This document shows positions 50,062-60,011 of a stretch of DNA of 64,000 bases, piece after piece. Location: positions 124,001-188,000 of the forward strand of contig JARGSG010000033.1 in the NCBI GenBank assembly GCA_030374805.1, written 5' to 3'. The notes beneath the pieces were generated by a model, which had not been told where the DNA came from, ran no database searches, and saw only the letters and a list, made by a program, of their open reading frames with translations. How positions within the stretch are numbered: the first letter of the stretch is position 1; every line of letters starts with the position of its first letter. This stretch comes from Gracilaria gracilis (Eukaryota; Rhodophyta; Florideophyceae; Gracilariales; Gracilariaceae). The position numbers and the translations under genes are program-made.

Positions 50062-50297
50062 GGGTAGTTAGCGGACGCAATCGGTTTCGTTCCCTAGGAG
50101 CGCCCTTCCAGGACGCTCCCAACATCTGGGCTGGTTATTGTTGTATGAAGGTTTCTACATGCATACGTAATGACTCTGTATAAGCTATATCTACTACATC
50201 GTATGTAGACAAAATGGGGACCAGGCAAACCGTTTCAGGATTATACCAGCTACTATTACCTGTGTAACTACAAACGTCAACTATCACATCGGTTACC

Positions 50298-50345
50298 GCC
50301 AGTCATGGTGGTAGATCACCCTGTGGGGTGATCACCATGACTGGC
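50298..50345. repeat. Bulged 19-bp inverted repeat
   Basis: The right arm 50327-50345 (ggtgatcaccatgactggc) pairs with 50298-50320 if four bases (gtag) of the left arm are bulged out. The loop is six bases. Confidence 0.75.
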
Positions 50346-51106
50346 AGTTTGGATTTGCACGAGGAAAGAAGCAATGACGGGAAAAGTTACGCGTGGGCCG
50401 ATAGATACTGATGGCCGCCACGTGCCAATAGCGTTGGTTCGTTGCTACCGAAGGTTGTTGACAAGGCTATGATGACTTACGTAGGTTATCCTCCAGGTGA
50501 TCCCCTTTTAGCCTTGAGGTCGTCAAGGGTCGACGATAAAACTTATAAAGTTATAATTGCCGATGGGTGCACTGTATGACCTTGTTAGAACTCAGTTACA
50601 CGTTCAACTTGTAACCTTAAGCGATAGTGGCGCAAAGAGAGATGGGGGATGGTGGTCGTCCAGGGCTTCGGCGGAGCCCGAACCAAAAATGGAGTCTCGA
50701 ATGAGCGCTTCCTTCCTTATACTTATCATCTTACCGTGCGTCAATTGAATCTTGAAACTAGGAGGCAAGAGAGAGAAGAGACATACAGACATACATGTAC
50801 ATACAGTAGGAGGCGTTTTCTTGGTCAAAATGGAGGATGAGAAGAAAGCATCGTTTTTGATACGACAATATATTTTTGAGACAGCATAATAAGTTTTATT
50901 GCACAGTAATGTTTCTGCGTCGAGGAAGCATACTATTCCAGCGAGACGCTCAATCAGCACAAGTGGCGAAGAAGACGGCAGCACTGAAGGCCAAGCCGGT
51001 GCCTGAAAGAGAAACAATCTCAAGCATAGTACCACCTCGATGGTGGTCGGTCCAGCTTGGACCAAAGTAATGGCTTGCGGCAACGTCGCACCAGCCAAAC
51101 CATAAA

Positions 51107-51136
51107 TCGTTCCAGCAATCTCGATTGCTGGAACGA
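51107..51136. repeat. Perfect 14-bp inverted repeat
   Basis: tcgttccagcaatc at 51107-51120 pairs exactly with 51123-51136, with a 2-base centre. It lies ~310 bp beyond the 3' end of the sugar-dehydrogenase-like gene on its downstream side. Confidence 0.8.
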
Positions 51137-51445
51137 CATCTGGTCAAATTCGGTGTTTCTTTCCCCTTATTATACATTACGTGGTTGCTATCTACCGTGT
51201 ACGTGTAAACGTTTTGGCGTCATACAAAAGCGCTTGCGTCAAATGTCTTTCCTGCGTCAGCAGCATCGCTTACCGCGTTGCTGTGATCCACGCGCTGCTG
51301 TACTGTACTGTACGCACCATTGCGTCAAGACTCTCGTACCGTACAGTCCTCTGTCAGCACGAGCTCATGACCCCCAATACCGTGTACACGTACCGTGCAG
51401 CTAAGGACTCCCCAGCAAGCACCACGTTGTACAGGTTCACACGCA

Positions 51446-52867
51446 TCACACCGGGCCACCTGGACCGCCGGGCAGCGACGAAGTGAACACATACAGCCTG
51501 CCGTTCGCCTTGCTGGACCAGTACAACTCACCGAACCCCCCTCGCCCAAAGCGGATGTCTGCACGCGAGCCCTTCGACAGCCCCTCGTCGAAACGCACCA
51601 AATCGCCGAGGGTGGCGAACTCCTTTACGTCCCCGTTCTTCTCGAAGAAGATCGTCGCCTGACGTGTGCGCGCCTGCGTCAGTGTTGATGGGCTGCCCCT
51701 CGTCCTCGCTCTTCGCAGCTCGGAGATACCTGAGTAGAACAGTTTGCCGCTCTTCGGAAAGTCTGCGTAGTAGTAATTGCCAGACATGGGTGAACCGTTT
51801 TCGACTGGGCAGCCACCAGCGATCGCCTGCCCGACGAACCCGGCCCCCACTTTTCCTTCGTGCCCTACCTGCGCGGCAGGGTAGATGTAACCGAATCGGG
51901 CGTCATTCCCAGGCAGACCGCTGATGCCGTTGATCAGTCCTCCGCCATTTTTATGAACAAACGTTCCTTCCCGTTCTGACCAGCCGTAATTACCGCCGGC
52001 GACAACCAGATTCACCTCTTCGATGTTGTCGCGTCCCGTCTCCGCCGCATACAGAGTGCCATCCCGGCCGAAGCAGATATGATGCGGATTACGGAAGCCA
52101 ACTGCGTACACTTCATCGGGAAACGACGAACTTCCGACAAATGGATTGGAAGAAGGCACACTATATGGCTGGTTGAAACGTTGTACCGGGTCAATGCGAA
52201 GGATTTTGCCTAGGGCATCGTTGTTCTGTCCGCCACCGGCTGTGGCAGATTGCACCGAGCCGTCACCGTGGGCGATGTACAAGTGCGGGCCGAAGAAGGC
52301 CATCTGTTTGATGGGGTGATCAAACACTGGCATACCGATACGGAATACGTTGCGATACGAACTTGGGTCTACTCTGCCTCTGCTGAAGTCGTACTTGAAC
52401 TCGAGAAGCACGCTGTCTGCGCCAATTGGATCAGACGAGTCGGAGACGTACTTGAAATTGGACGGGTCTTTCGGGCGAGACTCCATTGCAGAGATATAGA
52501 ACAGACCAGTGCTTCTGTAACTTGGATGGAAGGCAATGCTTCGAATGCCACCATGCATCTTGTTGAATGTGTTGAGGAAGCGATCTGTCTGAGAACTGAT
52601 TACATCCTCGACATCGATGAACAGTTTCACACTTCCTTGTGGAGATACCTTGTACACGGCGTTGGCAGTGCAGACGTAGATGTCAACTCCGTACGGAATG
52701 ATGCAAATGATCTGGGCAGGGCCTCCTTTTCTGTCGGGCAGCTTCGCGAAGCGTCTGGTGTAGACATCGAGCTCACCTGTGATGATTGGAATGTCTATAG
52801 GGTTGGCTGCCAGGGAGATAGAGAGAAGAAGTGCTATGAGGGCTAGTTGGACGGCTTGGAAGCGCAT
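51446..52867 (-). CDS. Secreted glucose/sorbosone dehydrogenase-like beta-propeller
   Basis: This 473-residue ORF starts at the ATG at 52867 with signal peptide MRFQAVQLALIALLLSISLA. The body matches the GSDH (PQQ-dependent sugar dehydrogenase / HHIP-like) six-bladed propeller family: GGIRSIAFHPSYRSTGLFYI near the first blades, LYIAHGDG, LGKILRIDP, YAVGFRNPHHICFGRDGTLY, VAGGNYGWSEREG, and a late GNYYYADFPKSGKLF blade. PQQ-dependent members oxidise sugars outside the cell, passing electrons to an acceptor. Animal and algal relatives are often of unknown substrate, and I cannot confirm cofactor residues by eye. It lies 1.5 kb from peroxidase 3 in the same orientation. Confidence 0.88.
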   Translation of the reverse strand: MRFQAVQLALIALLLSISLAANPIDIPIITGELDVYTRRFAKLPDRKGGPAQIICIIPYGVDIYVCTANAVYKVSPQGSVKLFIDVEDVISSQTDRFLNTFNKMHGGIRSIAFHPSYRSTGLFYISAMESRPKDPSNFKYVSDSSDPIGADSVLLEFKYDFSRGRVDPSSYRNVFRIGMPVFDHPIKQMAFFGPHLYIAHGDGSVQSATAGGGQNNDALGKILRIDPVQRFNQPYSVPSSNPFVGSSSFPDEVYAVGFRNPHHICFGRDGTLYAAETGRDNIEEVNLVVAGGNYGWSEREGTFVHKNGGGLINGISGLPGNDARFGYIYPAAQVGHEGKVGAGFVGQAIAGGCPVENGSPMSGNYYYADFPKSGKLFYSGISELRRARTRGSPSTLTQARTRQATIFFEKNGDVKEFATLGDLVRFDEGLSKGSRADIRFGRGGFGELYWSSKANGRLYVFTSSLPGGPGGPV

Positions 52868-55456
52868 GGTGATGTTCTGTCCACGAGGAACGCGGGTGTA
52901 CTCAGAATGACTTGGCGGCGACTCCGACCTGCTTGCGGTTGACGGCAGATACGGGAGCTCTGTCTGTTGTGCGGGGCACTCGCTATAAAGCGTGTGAAAG
53001 GCTACAGGAAATCAGGAGGAAGAGTGGATTTGCAGAACTTGTGCACTATATTTCGTACAACAAGTCATACGCAGACATTAGATTCAACGGTACGTGAAGA
53101 GAAGTGTCACGAAATCGTGAAAGCCTGGCAATTCCATTGGGGGAACGCGTCCCACACCTCGCAATCTTGTTACACCACAGTGTAACTTAACCTGAACTGG
53201 TATTAATCAATCTTGCAATGCTTGTATCTACTTCGTTGGAGGCGGAACCGCTTGGCTCACGACTTCATTAATTTGTGTTTCATATAAGTGTACTATGACG
53301 AATTCAAGAGTGCCGAATCAGCGTATACAGAGGTGTAACGCTACTGTCATCCGAAGTTGATTAACCATGTCGTTGGTAGCGACGAATTGTTGCATTGTGG
53401 GGACGTACATACTCGTGGAGTTGCCGCTGCTAGGTTGCTTCGATTTTAATTTGGGTAGACAGGGATACAAAGCTGCGAGAAAATCATTTCTTGAAAGGAG
53501 CATGCGGCGGGGACTCGTTTCCATGAAGGGTAGCTGTCCCAGCGCAGCAGCGCCAAAAACAGAGCCATGGAGCCACAGTTATTCATTATCTGGCAGGCTC
53601 TCATGTGGCATAGTTGCAAGCTAAAATGGGGCTGGCGTCGTACAATGCGCGAGGTCAGTGACCGACTTTGGAACCACTTGCAACAATGGAGCTATCGCTT
53701 GCGGCATCTGCGGCCGAATTGTCGTCGTTCACGCCACTGATGTAATTCAATGATGTTCCATCACGTATGGCTGTTTTTTTAATTTCCTTATCCCGTAAAC
53801 TAGTCACTGATTCCTTGTGTGAGCGTCGAACTGGTATACAGAGATAGCTTTCTACCAACGGTACAGCAACAGCACGGCTTGCTTTGTTGAATTTGGCAGA
53901 TGCTGCCATCACGTTCTGAATTAATGTTGAGGGAGAGAGAGAGAGATCTTCAATCAAGATTATTCTCCTGTCACGCGCTGAGGTTGAAGCTGCTGGAAGT
54001 GCCCATCGCAGTAAATACGTTGTTCCATTCGCGATTTGATCTATTTTTCCCATGGTATTGGCTAGGACAATTCAATTTCTTTGGTTGGCAACGTACGAAG
54101 GTGCAGGGGTAGTGTCCAAAAAGAGCGAAAAGGACCTCCTCGAAAAGGATTAGTTGCGTCCATCTCGCAATAGCCCTGTTGAGGAAGCACAGAATTTGGT
54201 TTCTTTGCAATATGAATGGTTCAATACAGGTTCAATAGTTTTCATCCATACACAACACAAATAATAAGAGCTGAACAAGCAAACCACTTCAACTGAAGGG
54301 GGTTTGCTTCAGAATTCAATTGACAAGTTCACAAAGATGTCAAGAGAGTAAACGCTTCGAGCTGCACCAATTGGTTTGCTTCTCTCTCGTGATATTTTGC
54401 ACAATGTGATTCGGTATGAGGGAAACACTGAGCGACAGTTACTTGTCTTAGCAGGGGTAAATCGAAGACGAGGTATAGCAATAAGGTTACTCCGTAGAAC
54501 CATTGGAGACACGAATTCAGCTGGCCTACGTTTATCCTTGTCACATGGAAGTTATAGCTTTATCCATGTGAAGTTACCGCCCCAACTCTGGCTTGTGTTG
54601 TTTACAGTTATGGAGCATTGGGTTTTTCTGTCAGCTCACAATCGTTAATTCACGAAGATAGTAGTCTCCCTCGAACGAAGCATCATCAAATGATGGCAGA
54701 CATAAACTCTGCAAGATGTACGATATCTTACTGGGTAATATCTATTGTAGATACGAAGGTATCTTAGAACCTGCTCGTTCTCAAGCTTCAAGGCTTCTAC
54801 CAGCGAGAGCAACAAGAAATGTGGCAATAATTTCTTTTTCATTTTCGCCTACCAAGGGTACTTTTGTATTCTATTGAAGCTTCAAAGTCAGCCGCTTTCC
54901 ATCATCATGATGGTGGCAACTCGTCGAAATTCAACGACGGAGTACGAGCATACGGTGAGGACCCTCAGTGACAAGAAGCAAGAATCTCACTTGAAACGGA
55001 CTGACTGTATTTTTCTCCCTCTGATTGCAATCGTAATCGTTTGCAAGAAAGCAACATATCCAAAATTGCTTTTGTCCTCTAAACCGAATTGGTCGGGGCC
55101 CCTGATCCCGAGCATTCCTGTTTTGAATGCTATCATGATTTTAAGGTTAGGTGTTTGAAACTAACCACCGTTGCGTCGGCTGGAGCCACTGCCGTGTAAA
55201 AGCCCTATGCGAGTACACTGCGTCTACTCGCCACCACCGGCATGGCCTGGCCAACGACAAGCCCCGCGCCGAAGTCCCTCCTTGCTGGCCCATGATGAAC
55301 GTTGACATGCGATAGCCCCATGCACTCATAATGCAATGACGCAAAGCCACACGTTTGAATCTTGCTAAAACCTTTTCCCGTTACCGCCACCAGCATGGCA
55401 TCACACCACTCGTTCAACCAGTGCACCAGTATGTTGCAAGGATACAACGCTGTATC
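52868..55456. other. Long intergenic region
   Basis: About 2.6 kb without a confident gene. The best candidate is a 132-codon ATG-started minus frame (53655-54053) with a Lys/Asp/Ser-rich C-terminus, but no domain. A 9-bp hairpin (54277-54285 with 54301-54309) is present. The right end contains the presumed promoter of the amidohydrolase. Confidence 0.45.
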
Positions 55457-57237
55457 ATGGGTTCTAATGGATATCTACGCGCGTCGTTGGTCTTCCTTTT
55501 GCTGTTCACCTGTGGTGCCGCTTCGAGCAACATCACCAAACTCTCTACTCGTGTCAAAATGATCAAGCCTGATACAGCTGTGCTCGTATACAATGCTGTC
55601 GTATACACTGTCGACAAATCAGACTCAGTTGTGGATTCCTTCGCGTACACAAAGGAAGGTATCATCCTATCGGTGGGATCAGAAAGCAGCGTTCGCGAAG
55701 CGTTGGAAAATGCCGGTCAGTCCGACTACGAACAGATGAACATGGGGGGAGCCTTTATCGTTCCTGGATTCCAAGATGCTCATCTTCATCTTCCGGAGGC
55801 TGGCATAAACAGACTACCAGATATTTTCTGCCCGCTTGACCCTGGTAGAAGATTGTCCCAATATATTCGCGATTTGAAGCGATGCGCACAGAGCGATGGT
55901 TCTACAGACTGGTTGCGTGCTGCCGGAGCAAGTCTCTATGATATGGATGGTCTTAATGAATCCCCGCTTCAGGAACTGGATAAAGCCTTCCCTAATAGAC
56001 CGGTCATCGTACTTGATGATCTTGGTCACGGAGCGTGGATTAACTCCCAGGCCATGAGCAAAGCTCGAATTGATGGTGATAGGGATCCGAGAGGCGGATT
56101 GTATGGAAGAGAGAGCTCCGGAAATTTTAACGGTCTCCTCTTTGAAAACGCGCAACAAAAGGCGAGAGACGCCTCTAAGATTCCATTCTTACAAATGTAT
56201 GAAGGCTTGCTTGAAGGTTTAGATGTGGTAGCAAGGAATGGAATCACATCTTTGTCAGATGCAGGAGGGTTTTGGACCCGAGATAGCGTTGACGTATGGC
56301 TTCAGGCTCTTGATGACGGCTATATGACTGTTCGGGCCAAAAACACTCTCTACGTATATCCTGACAAGTCGTTCGCTGGACAGATGAGAAAATTGAAGGG
56401 CTTTTACAGAAATGGGAAAAGGGAAACCGATCTTGTATCCTTTAATACTGCCAAGATTTATGTTGATGGTATCTTGGATCTTGGGTCAGCTCTTCTTCTG
56501 GAGGACTACGACTACCCACTTAACGAAAGGTATCCGAAGGGCTTTCAATACTTCGACGATTCAACACTTGAGGTAAGCCATCAATTCATTGATATTTGAA
56601 CCCCTGTTCCACACACTAACGCTACAAAGCATCGAAGGATTATGTGAAAGAACTTGTCGGGGCTGGCTTCAGCATCAACTTTCATTGTATTGGTGATGGG
56701 GCCACAAGAAAAGCACTTGATGTTCTTCAAAGAACTTCAGGGACAAAACGTTCACGAAGCAGAATAACCCATGCCTACATGATCGATGAAGCTGATGAAC
56801 CAAGATTTAAAGATCTGAATGTCATTGCCGACTTCCAAATGGCTCCAGGTACTCTCTCAAGATCATATCAGGATGAAATGAGCGAAATTATTGGTTCAAG
56901 GGCCTATGAGTTGATTCCTACTAATCGAATGCTTGATGCCGGTGCTCTCGTCACAATTTCTAGCGACTGGGACGCTGACCCACTTTCCCCCCTGTCTTCA
57001 ATGTCTCGAGCTCTACAATCTGGTCGGGTTCCTAATGTGGAAACCGCAATTAGGTTGTGGACAATTAATCCAGCTTATGCGTTAGGACATGAAGATGTGA
57101 GTGGAACTATAGAAGGAGGAAAGTATGCTGATTACGTAGTACTGAGCAAGAATCTTTTTGAAATTTCTACTGGCCAGATTGCCAACGTCCAAGTGAAGAA
57201 AACAGTGGTGGGTGGAAGGATTGTGCATGAAAGTTAA
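55457..57237 (+). CDS. Secreted YtcJ-type metal-dependent amidohydrolase (two exons)
   Basis: The exons are 55457-56572 and 56638-57237, together 571 residues. The start is the ATG at 55457; upstream frame to 55355 opens only with a TTG, and from this ATG the protein begins with a signal peptide (YLRASLVFLLLFTCGAASS). It is an amidohydrolase_3 (YtcJ-like) protein: PGFQDAHLHL with metal-binding His109 and His111, AKIYVDGILDLGSALL holding the conserved Lys, FHCIGDGATRKALD (His388), RITHAYMI, and SDWDADPLSPL with the C-terminal Asp. The last ~60 residues return to the small beta-sandwich (GTIEGGKYADYVVLSKN). Known family members hydrolyse N-formyl or cyclic amide compounds. The substrate here is unknown; extracellular location is inferred. 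Confidence 0.88.
56573..56637 (+). other. Intron of the amidohydrolase gene (65 nt)
   Basis: The intron starts GTAAGC and ends AAG. Removing it joins GAG to GAT and restores one continuous amidohydrolase frame (STLE then DYVKELV). Retention would give a stop within nine codons. A CTAAC branch-point-like word lies about 20 nt before the 3' end. Confidence 0.85.
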
Positions 57238-60011
57238 GATGGTCATTTTTGTACGAAGCAGGCCAAACGGTTCAACCAGTTGTTTTGCTTCTTTCGGCGA
57301 AAGACTTTCGCTCAATAAAACTGGAACATGCGAGGATACCCGTTCAAAAATCGATATGCTTAACAAAATTATTTTAATTTCGTCATCGTTTGCGGGTCGC
57401 AGAAGCAGGAGCTGTACAGTATGAGAGCTTTGAGAAGCACGCTTCTCGAAGAAAAAGGCGCAAAGTTGCAACAGCTTGGCAATGTGAAAATGCTATTACC
57501 TGTATTTGCTATAACAATTGAGGTTTCTTATTAGTTCTAAAGTTTTGGAATTATATTACAAATACGTTTATTTAAGGTTTGTAATCCATGCAGAGTAGAC
57601 TTTTAAATATACATAAGAGAAGTCTTGGTGGTTCTGTGTGATGTTATAATAGTCTTTGCATTTAAAAAGTTTAATTTTTGCATCTTTAACCCTTCCGAAC
57701 CGGCCAGGCTATCTCCAATATAGTAGCTTTAAGAGAGGAATGTGAATAGATAAAAACGCAAACAGTTGCTTATAAGCGCGCCACTTGTTTTGCTAACTGT
57801 TGCCCTATCCGTTGAAAAAATGCCCTCGTAATTAACCAAAAGAAAATTATTCATTACTATCGCAACGCTATCGGGATTTTTTAATTTTCATAAGGCGAAA
57901 GACAAAGAGCGGGAACTTTTCCATGCTGCTTTGCTGCTCCAAACAGCACAATCGTACGCTTTTAGTGTGTCCTACAACTTGAAACGAGGAGCTTGTTGCC
58001 GCCGATGACGCGATGCAAAAAAAAAAAAACACGCGCTTGATAGCGGCGACTATAGTAACTCAATTTGTTTTCAAAAATTTTAGGCTTCTTGCTTACTATT
58101 TAAAATATTGTAACAAAACTTTTTCAATTAAACAATTATTTTAGAAAAAAAGTAGAGAGCGCTTTGGCTGGATGAAAAACTTTTGAGCTCTCAATCCTGC
58201 TCTGCGCTCGAGTATAAAAGACGGGAGAAAGCTAAACACGTCGTTAAGACAGTTCATACAGTATTTACTAAATAAAAGTAGCACTCAAGTTGGATATATA
58301 TGTAAACTACAAAAATTTCACATTAAAATAAATGTAAAATTCAAAAAATGCTTTACACCCAAACTTCCAGTGCTAAATTCCAGAATTACAATAACCTAAT
58401 AATTTCAAACATATTTCCTACATATTCATTAAAAACACTTTCGCCTTAAAACCATTAACTTCCCTCGTTCAATTTCATTCTCTCTGTCGAAATATATTTT
58501 TCACATTTACCAGTATTGAAAAAAATTATTGAGAACAAACTAATTTTCAAATACCCCAGAACGATTTGGAAATAAAAATACGTTGACAGGGAGTTAAAAA
58601 TGCAAAGAAATTGGTTATTTTCCCGGACTGTTTCCAAATGTGGAAAAACTTCTACTAAAGCATTGCAGAACACATTACCATCCTCTAGAGCATAAGTACC
58701 GTATTGGAATACAATGTAGCAATAAATGAATTAAAAATTCTTCATGAATAGTATTCACAATCCTTCTTTCATAAATATCGAACATTTGTCTCGACGGCAA
58801 GGCCTTTTTCCGGTCTGCAAAGGTTTTCAAAGTTGAAAGAATGCAAAACAATTTTGACAAACTGCCCAAGCTTTACCGAATCTTTCGCATCGACCTTCGG
58901 GAACTTCATCTAACCTTCAAGATTGCGCAAATAAAGGATATTTTAGAGGCGCGATTCGTGCGATAAGTTCGCAAGCGGGGCGTATAGCCCCATGACCTGG
59001 ACGGGGAAACGTTTGACCTGTGGAAACCATCGCCAGCGCTAAGCTGTCATAGAAAAAATGTGTTTTTAGAAGCGCCAGTCGCGATCGAGATAGCGCTGAG
59101 AGTCGTGACGGCTTGAAACCCTAGGCAATCGCTCCGTTAACTATAGAGCTTAGGTCTGCTTAAGAATCTATAGTTATGAAGGACTACACTCATAAGAGGA
59201 GGTTTTGAGGACTTCTTAAATTTTCCGCATTGATGCATAGAGTCGTTTTATGAGCTGTGTCGCCGCTGGCGGGGGGTTGCGTTCAGACTGTTTTTGAGAT
59301 TGTACACGTGGGATGCACAGCCTGAGCTACCACCCAGCGGGGGTGACGAGAACACGTGTTGCACGGATACCCAGGAGGCGATGCCACCAGCAATGCTTTA
59401 TTTATTAGAAATATTTGATACTTTATTTTGCCGGCGCACCCACTGTCAGCGGCCGCGCCAAGCCTACGTCGGTGTTATTGGAATGCTAGTTTGGCGGTCA
59501 AAAATGACCGAATTAAAACGAACGAAAAACCGGGAATTTATCCAAATTTGGAATTGGTAATTTCCGAAAATATTTCTACCTTTCCACTTGTGCCAGTTTT
59601 TTTCGAGAGAATTATTCTAGATTGTTTCCATCTTTGCTAGTTTGGATGGAAGGGAAACTAGCATACTTCTTTCGTTTATGGTAGTTTCGCAGCACAATGT
59701 AAGTATGTTAGTGTCACATACGTTCATGTATACGGGGGCGAATAGCGAGATAGACACTTAGATAGAAACTTCAATAGCTGTTTATCGAAGAAGAATAGGA
59801 GTACACAAATAGATCGAATACCTTTTCAGTTACTGGAGATCGGTTCACTAGTCAACACCTTTCACATCAGGCATTCGTATACTAAATATATGAAACGCCT
59901 TCGAATCACGTGCAATCATCCCCACCACTCTGTCCCACCGTCCGTGCGCCATACTACGCTCCCCGCTACGTACCCCCAATCCTCTCCAACACCCCCCAAA
60001 CCTTCCCCGCC
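57238..60011. other. AT-rich non-coding region with possible solo LTR
   Basis: Base composition is markedly AT-rich from about 57480 to 58900, and ORFs are short. TATAAAAG at 58213-58220, followed by an AATAAA word at about 58270, is the arrangement of an LTR promoter, but I could not find a second copy. A small hairpin with arms gctagttt/aaactagc lies at about 59635-59661. No gene was recognised. Confidence 0.45.
58213..58220 (+). promoter_or_regulatory. Isolated TATA box in AT-rich region
   Basis: TATAAAAG stands within a GC-richer island (ctgcgctcgag before it), with no gene downstream. It may be the promoter of an old LTR. Confidence 0.35.

Larger units (their letters stand above)
50062..51445. 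other. Intergenic region with two hairpins
   Basis: No gene can be supported; a 164-codon minus frame (50604-51098) starts at a TTG and has no domain. Two inverted repeats (50298-50345 and 51107-51136) are listed separately. Confidence 0.5.

Noticed and set aside
50604..51098. 164-codon minus-strand ORF near the hairpins
   Set aside because: TTG start; composition looks random and it crosses an inverted repeat.
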